Assembly (NCBI GenBank): GCA_964622375.1
Contig: CAZUQA010000025.1
Coordinates: forward strand, 1 to 29,013
Direction of reading: 5' to 3'
Length of the DNA: 29,013 bases
DNA from: CAZUQA01 sp964622375
GTDB lineage: Bacteria > Bacillota_I > Bacilli_A > Erysipelotrichales > Erysipelotrichaceae
A program made the position numbers and the translations under genes. The stretch's first letter is position 1, and each line of letters starts with the position of its first letter. Below the pieces are notes generated by a model. That model saw nothing but the letters and a program-made list of their open reading frames with translations, was not told where the DNA came from and ran no database searches. Below are positions 24,735 to 29,013 of the stretch, piece by piece.

Positions 24735-24758
24735 TGCTATAATGCAGTTAACAACAGG
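24735..24758 (+). promoter_or_regulatory. Extended -10 promoter and RBS of the tarIJ operon
   Basis: TGCTATAAT at 24735-24743 is identical to the extended -10 before the HAD-tagD-ptsI operon. No good -35 box is visible. AGGAG at 24756-24760 lies about 8 nt before ATG 24769. Confidence 0.6.
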
Positions 24759-24768
24759 AGAAACGTAT

Positions 24769-25485
24769 ATGATTTATGGAATGATTCTAGCTGGTGGCTC
24801 CGGAACCAGAATGGGTAATAGTGACCTGCCTAAGCAGTTTTTAAACATCGGAGACAAACCGATTCTTATTCACACCTTAGAGCAATTCATTGTCAATAAA
24901 GCAATCGACAAGACGATCATTTGTGTACCGGAGGTTTGGCTAAATTATGCCAGAGACTTGGTCAACGAACATTTGGGCGAAGTTGCTGACTTGTATTTTG
25001 TCGTCGGGGGGGAAACGCGTAACGAGACAATCGTTAATGGCTGTAAGTTCATCAGCGCTGAGTTTGGTACAAAGGACGCTGATGTAATAGTGACCCATGA
25101 TGCCGTTCGGCCTTTTATCAACCAAAGAATATTGGAAGACAATATCGCTGCTATTGAGCAATGCGAGGCCGTAGATACCGCCGTTCCGGCTTTCGATACG
25201 ATTGTTGCGTCAAAAGACGGGGTCTTTATCAGTGAGGTACCGCTTAGAAGTGAAATGTTCCAGGGACAAACTCCCCAAACCTTTAAGTTGAATAAGTTTA
25301 TGGAACTTTATGCCAGTTTGAGCGCTGAAGAAAAAGCGCTACTGACTGATGCCTGTAAGATTTTCTTTTTAAAGTGTGAGAAAGTAAAGATTGTCGCCGG
25401 TGAGTTATCTAATATTAAGATAACGACGCTTTATGATTTGAAATTAGCCAATGCCATCATCAATTCTGAGGTGAGAAATGATTAA
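24769..25485 (+). CDS. tarI: Ribitol-5-phosphate cytidylyltransferase (TarI/IspD family)
   Basis: A 238 aa nucleotidyltransferase that makes CDP-ribitol from CTP and ribitol 5-phosphate. The nucleotide-binding motif ILAGGSGTRMG, the PKQFL block, THDAVRPF, and QGQTPQTF with its downstream DACK all fit TarI/IspD. IspD (isoprenoid pathway) has the same fold, but the neighbouring tarJ and close similarity to staphylococcal TarI as I recall it favour TarI. Start ATG 24769 (MIYGMILAGG) has an AGGAG site; ATG 24742 overlaps the -10 box. It overlaps tarJ by 8 nt. No other isoprenoid gene is in the window. Confidence 0.9.
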   Translation: MIYGMILAGGSGTRMGNSDLPKQFLNIGDKPILIHTLEQFIVNKAIDKTIICVPEVWLNYARDLVNEHLGEVADLYFVVGGETRNETIVNGCKFISAEFGTKDADVIVTHDAVRPFINQRILEDNIAAIEQCEAVDTAVPAFDTIVASKDGVFISEVPLRSEMFQGQTPQTFKLNKFMELYASLSAEEKALLTDACKIFFLKCEKVKIVAGELSNIKITTLYDLKLANAIINSEVRND

Positions 25486-26497
25486 TTTTGTTTATCGTTT
25501 AGTAGCGGCGAAACAAATTAGGGTCGATTACCTACAAGAGACCATCAACAGCGACAAAGTTGTGGTGCGACCACGCTATTTGTCAATCTGTGCAGCTGAC
25601 CAGCGCTACTACTTTGGTAAACGGGATCCAGAAGCGATGAAAAAGAAACTGCCGATGGCTTTGATTCATGAAGGTGTTGGCGAAGTGATTTATGATAGAA
25701 GCGGCACTTTTAAGGCCGGGGATATGGTGGTGATGATCCCCAATACCCCGATGGAAGATGACGAGATAACCAAAGAGAATTATCGGCGTAGCAGTCGCTT
25801 TCGTGCCAGCGGTTTTGATGGGTTTATGCAGGATCTGGTTTTTATGCGTGCAGACCGCTTAATTAAATTTTCTGATATTCCTTTAGAGGTAAGCTCCTTT
25901 ATGGAATTGATCAGTGTGACGATGAATGCTTGCGAGCGTTTTGCAGCTATCAGTTTACCACGGAAGAAGCGCTTGGGCGTTTGGGGCGACGGTTCGGTCG
26001 GTTTTGTCATGGCCTTGGTGCTACAAAACGAGTATCCTGAGGCGGAAATCTTTGTGGTCGGTGCCAGTGCGGAAAAGCTGAGCCATTTTTCTTTTATTAA
26101 GCAGCGCTATATGGTTGACAGTTTACCGGCTGACTTTAAAGTTGACCATGGTTTTGAGTGTGTCGGCGGCAACTTCAGTTCCAGTGCCATCAACCAAATC
26201 ATTGACTATATTGAACCCCAAGGAACAATCAACCTTTTAGGGGTTAGTGAAAATGAAGTAGCCATAAATACCAGAATGGTATTAGAGAAAGGTCTCTCAC
26301 TTATCGGCCACAGTCGTAGCTCTTATGCTGACTTCGCAAAAGCCGTTAAGTTGTTATCGGGAAATCCGGCAGTATCGCGGTACTTACAATCGATAGTTTC
26401 TGATTTGGTCGAAGTTGACTCAATCGAGGATATTCATCGGGCCTTTATGTTGGATCAAACCAGTCAATTTAAGACCGTCATGAAGTGGAATTTGTGA
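25478..26497 (+). CDS. tarJ: Ribulose-5-phosphate reductase TarJ (ribitol-5-phosphate dehydrogenase)
   Basis: A 339 aa medium-chain alcohol-dehydrogenase-like enzyme that reduces ribulose 5-phosphate to ribitol 5-phosphate with NADPH, feeding TarI. Family features are VRPRYLSICAADQRYY near the N-terminus (Cys and Asp of the metal site), LIHEGVGEV, and a Rossmann motif around GVWGDGSVGFV. The sequence FECVGG, then SAINQ, then LLGVSE, is as in staphylococcal TarJ. It begins inside the end of tarI, the usual tarI-tarJ pairing. The next gene starts 10 nt downstream, so the three probably form one operon. Confidence 0.92.
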   Translation: MINFVYRLVAAKQIRVDYLQETINSDKVVVRPRYLSICAADQRYYFGKRDPEAMKKKLPMALIHEGVGEVIYDRSGTFKAGDMVVMIPNTPMEDDEITKENYRRSSRFRASGFDGFMQDLVFMRADRLIKFSDIPLEVSSFMELISVTMNACERFAAISLPRKKRLGVWGDGSVGFVMALVLQNEYPEAEIFVVGASAEKLSHFSFIKQRYMVDSLPADFKVDHGFECVGGNFSSSAINQIIDYIEPQGTINLLGVSENEVAINTRMVLEKGLSLIGHSRSSYADFAKAVKLLSGNPAVSRYLQSIVSDLVEVDSIEDIHRAFMLDQTSQFKTVMKWNL

Positions 26498-26507
26498 GCT
26501 GATACAT

Positions 26508-27644
26508 ATGAAAGCAATAATCCTGAAAATTGGAATAAATGTGGCAATACTGGCAATGAGGCTGCCATATTTTTTCTTTAAACTATTGCCCACCAAAAAT
26601 CGCATTGTGTTTTTATCGCGACAAAGTGATAATTGCCCGGTTTCCTTCAGATTAGTTATTGAGGAAATAGCAAGACAAAACTGGGAAGTTAAAACCAAAG
26701 TTTTGGCTAAAAAAATTGATAAATCCCCATTAAAGACACTACTCTACGGTTTCCACATCATCGTGCAACAGTACTATATCGCTACTTCTAAAGTTGCGGT
26801 ACTGGACTCTTATAACATCAGTATCAGCGTCTTAAAACATAAGAAAACTCTGAAAGTGATCCAAATGTGGCATGCTTTGGGCTCCTACAAGAAATTTGCC
26901 TTGAGTATTTTGGATAAAGATGAAGGCCGTTCGCAGCTGGTCGCTCAAACCATGAAGATGCATCAAAATTATGATTTTATCCTAACCAGCAGTAAAAGCG
27001 CTTTGCCGAATTTTGCGGAAGCTTTTGGCTATCCCCATGAAAAGATGGTGATACTACCGATACCTTATATCGATGAACTTTTAGATAAGCAAAAAGTCGA
27101 CAGCAACAACAAGAAAATCCTGCAAAGATATCCGCAAATGGCAGAAAAGAAAAACATCCTCTATGTACCGACTTTTAGAAAAGACAGTATAAGAGAAAAG
27201 GAAGCTATTATGGCTTTAGTTGATGCCGTTGCCTATGATAAATATAACTTGATAATTAAATTGCATCCGGTTTCCAATTTAACCATCAATGATGACAGAG
27301 TGATCAGTGCCAAAGAGTTCAGCTCCCAGGATATGATAGCTTTGGCGGATTATGTAATTACTGATTATTCAGCGATCATCTACGAACTGGCTTTACTGAA
27401 AAAGGCGATTTTTCTTTATACGTATGATTTCAACGAGTATATTGACAAGCGTGATTTCTATTTCGATTATAATGACTTACCGGCAAAACGCTACGAAGAT
27501 GTGAGGGAACTGTTAAAAGACATTGATAATGACAACTATGATAGCGCTAAAATAAATTCCTTTGCCAAGCAGAGCATTGAATTACCGGATAATGCCACTT
27601 GTGCCCAAGCCTTTGTAACTTTATTGAAGAGCCTGGTTGTTTGA
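26508..27644 (+). CDS. CDP-glycerol/CDP-ribitol phosphotransferase (teichoic acid polymer enzyme)
   Basis: A 378 aa member of the CDP-glycerol glycerophosphotransferase family (TagB/TagF/TarL type), which adds glycerol- or ribitol-phosphate units to a lipid-linked primer at the inner membrane face. The hydrophobic N-terminus (~5-30) suits membrane attachment. Catalytic blocks are QMWHALGSYKKF, KLHPVS and TDYSAIIYE, near the family pattern WHG..., KLHP, TDYSS. At 378 aa it is the size of a primase or short polymerase, lacking the N-terminal extension of TagF. Its place after tarIJ makes CDP-ribitol the likely donor, but CDP-glycerol from TagD is also possible. ATG 26508 has only a weak GTGAG ribosome site. 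Confidence 0.88.
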   Translation: MKAIILKIGINVAILAMRLPYFFFKLLPTKNRIVFLSRQSDNCPVSFRLVIEEIARQNWEVKTKVLAKKIDKSPLKTLLYGFHIIVQQYYIATSKVAVLDSYNISISVLKHKKTLKVIQMWHALGSYKKFALSILDKDEGRSQLVAQTMKMHQNYDFILTSSKSALPNFAEAFGYPHEKMVILPIPYIDELLDKQKVDSNNKKILQRYPQMAEKKNILYVPTFRKDSIREKEAIMALVDAVAYDKYNLIIKLHPVSNLTINDDRVISAKEFSSQDMIALADYVITDYSAIIYELALLKKAIFLYTYDFNEYIDKRDFYFDYNDLPAKRYEDVRELLKDIDNDNYDSAKINSFAKQSIELPDNATCAQAFVTLLKSLVV

Positions 27645-27694
27645 CGATTTGTTTTTATAGAAATTGTTCGCTGACTGAAAAGAGGAAACTGATT

Positions 27695-28663
27695 ATGAGG
27701 ATTAGAAGACTGGGAATTATGATAATAACGGTAGCTGTCATTCTGTCCTTTTTTGCTTGCAAGCAGTCAAAAAAAGTCGACAATCAAGCAGTTTTACCAC
27801 CAAGCTATCCCGGGCACTTCCTTGATTTTATTGAGCTTTCCGATTATGTGGTTTTGCAGAACCAAGAAATCAAGATCTTTCTCTTTAAAGATCAGAAGTA
27901 TTCAACCGATATTGCGAAAACCCTGACGCGTGCTCTTTATTGGGTTGAAGATTTTAGTGGGATCAACAATTTAAGAAAAAATGACAATAGCATTTATCCA
28001 GCCTATTTGGCTTATGAAGACTTGCAGGCAATGAGTCCGGAAGTGCGCTATCTCAATTTGTTTAATGAAATTGCGAATTACGATGACAAGATAGTGTTTT
28101 TTGCTAATCGCTATGACTTGGCTTGTGCTTTTGAAAACAGTATCACCATGTTTGATGATTATTTTGTGATTGAAAGCTATGATTGTTATGAGTTCGGCGC
28201 TTTTCTTCACGAACTTATCCACGTCAATCATAGTCGTTATGCTCCCAATATCGGTTATTGCCCGCCTTTTATGGAAGGCTATGCCAGCTGGGGCGTAGGA
28301 AGAATCGCCCAAAAACAAGGCTTAGATGCTTTGTATAGAATTAACCAGGAACAGTATGCGATTGCCAGCTTGCCGGAAAATTTGGAGGATTTTTTTGCGG
28401 GAGCTTACCAAAAAGAAAACGATATTAGTAACAACTACTACTATGGCTATGCCTTTTGCCTATATCTTGAAGAAATTTATGGTGAAGAGATATTTATCAA
28501 GATTTTTGATGCCAGCCAAAACATGGATTTATCGGTCTACTACAGTGAAGATGGTAGCCAAGATAACTGGCATTTGGTTGCTAGGGATTTTGTTGAAGTG
28601 ATAAAGGCGCAGTGTTCGGCTTCCGTATTTAACGATTGTGTAACTTGGTATAACTCGCGATAA
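27695..28663 (+). CDS. Putative lipoprotein metallopeptidase (HExxH + E, gluzincin-like)
   Basis: A 322 aa lipoprotein with a signal peptide and Cys22 after LSFFA. Residue 172 begins HELIH, the zinc motif HExxH, and Glu194 in FMEGYASW lies 18 residues after the second His, as in gluzincin peptidases with the third ligand in a downstream helix. It is therefore a plausible membrane-tethered zinc peptidase, possibly of the MA-like group; activity is not shown. ATG 27695 was chosen over an earlier in-frame ATG at 27599 because it gives a proper signal peptide and is preceded by AGAGGA at 27681-27686. It follows the teichoic acid genes and may be cotranscribed. Confidence 0.82.
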   Translation: MRIRRLGIMIITVAVILSFFACKQSKKVDNQAVLPPSYPGHFLDFIELSDYVVLQNQEIKIFLFKDQKYSTDIAKTLTRALYWVEDFSGINNLRKNDNSIYPAYLAYEDLQAMSPEVRYLNLFNEIANYDDKIVFFANRYDLACAFENSITMFDDYFVIESYDCYEFGAFLHELIHVNHSRYAPNIGYCPPFMEGYASWGVGRIAQKQGLDALYRINQEQYAIASLPENLEDFFAGAYQKENDISNNYYYGYAFCLYLEEIYGEEIFIKIFDASQNMDLSVYYSEDGSQDNWHLVARDFVEVIKAQCSASVFNDCVTWYNSR

Positions 28664-28695
28664 TCTTGATTTCTATCAGAGTGAACATCAAGATT
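28662..28695 (+). terminator. Hairpin at the end of the lipoprotein peptidase gene
   Basis: AATCTTGAT (28662-28670) pairs perfectly with ATCAAGATT (28687-28695) across a 16-nt loop, beginning in the stop codon. No T-run follows, so it would be a weak terminator or an mRNA-stabilising hairpin. A second imperfect inverted repeat, TCCTTG (28723-28728) with CAAGGA (28765-28770), lies downstream. Confidence 0.35.
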
Positions 28696-28822
28696 AATGG
28701 CGTCTATTATATGTGAGGGAAGTCCTTGATTATTTTTATTACTATATCGATAAAAAGAGAAAAGCAAGGAATAATTATTTTTGATAGAATGCTCAATCAG
28801 TGGCTAAATAAACTAATTCATT

Positions 28823-29013
28823 AAGGATAAATAGTACATAAAAATACATTGTATTAAATACATACAAACAATAGTTTTGTTGACATAAATGGTGATAGTG
28901 GTAAAATTTAAGTAGATTGTCTAGTTAAATTTTACCACTATCACCATTTATGTCAACAAAACTATTGTTTGTATGTATTTAATACAATGTATTTTTATGC
29001 ACTATTTATCCTT
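28823..29013. repeat. Near-perfect 89-bp inverted repeat reaching the window end
   Basis: Arm 28823-28911 is the reverse complement of 28925-29013 with one mismatch (A28836 opposite C29000). The 13-nt centre can pair further as TAGA/TCTA after a G-G mismatch. Each arm holds a promoter-like TTGACA, 16 nt, TAAAAT (left arm 28880-28885 and 28902-28907, pointing inward) and a 13-nt near-palindrome TGTATTAAATACA (28850-28862). It may continue past the window. It could be a mobile-element end, an inversion or operator structure, or an assembly fold-back. No open reading frame of note lies inside. Confidence 0.85.

Noticed and set aside
24769..25485. IspD of the isoprenoid pathway
   Set aside because: The fold is shared, but the adjacent overlapping tarJ and the match to TarI make ribitol-5-phosphate the better substrate. 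IspD is kept as a lesser alternative.

Overview
The window reads as low- to mid-GC DNA from a Gram-positive bacterium of the Bacillota, most likely a clostridial lineage. I cannot name the genus. The grounds are a T-box leader on asnS, AGGAGG-type ribosome binding sites, lipoprotein signal peptides, teichoic-acid precursor genes and a pyrophosphate-type phosphofructokinase. It opens inside a 23S rRNA gene and ends inside a near-perfect inverted repeat, so it may be a complete contig bounded by repeats. All protein genes lie on the + strand.

Layout. 1-522: 3' end of 23S rRNA, 5S rRNA and a terminator. 821-3318: the overlapping tRNA t6A/ribosome set tsaE-tsaB-rimI-tsaD. 3473-4543: an unrecognised lipoprotein. 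4639-10167: a T-box leader, asnS, a LicD-family gene, a membrane-anchored amidase-fold protein without its zinc ligands, and an ABC-F ATPase, all tightly packed. 10229-12707: PPi-dependent phosphofructokinase and an MFS transporter, with a hairpin between them. 12937-13254: a small protein of unknown role behind a strong promoter and a hairpin leader. 13385-16165: HAD hydrolase, tagD-like glycerol-3-phosphate cytidylyltransferase and ptsI. 16213-28663: a cell-surface polymer region.

The surface region is the most interesting part. It has a polysaccharide flippase and a cytidylyltransferase-PEP mutase fusion. These are followed by phosphonopyruvate decarboxylase, a LicD protein with a decayed alcohol-dehydrogenase N-terminus, and an intact iron-alcohol-dehydrogenase-LicD fusion. 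A PEBP-domain lipoprotein, tarI, tarJ, a CDP-polyol phosphotransferase and a metallopeptidase-like lipoprotein complete it. Read as a pathway: PEP to phosphonopyruvate to phosphonoacetaldehyde to 2-hydroxyethylphosphonate (HEP), activation as CMP-HEP, and transfer by LicD to a ribitol- or glycerol-phosphate polymer that is then flipped and polymerised. No AEP aminotransferase is present, which points to HEP rather than 2-aminoethylphosphonate.

The gene set resembles the pneumococcal lic region (tarIJ, licC, flippase tacF, two licD genes) with the phosphocholine supply replaced by a phosphonate supply. That comparison is inference. The domain calls beneath it rest on motifs visible in the sequence.
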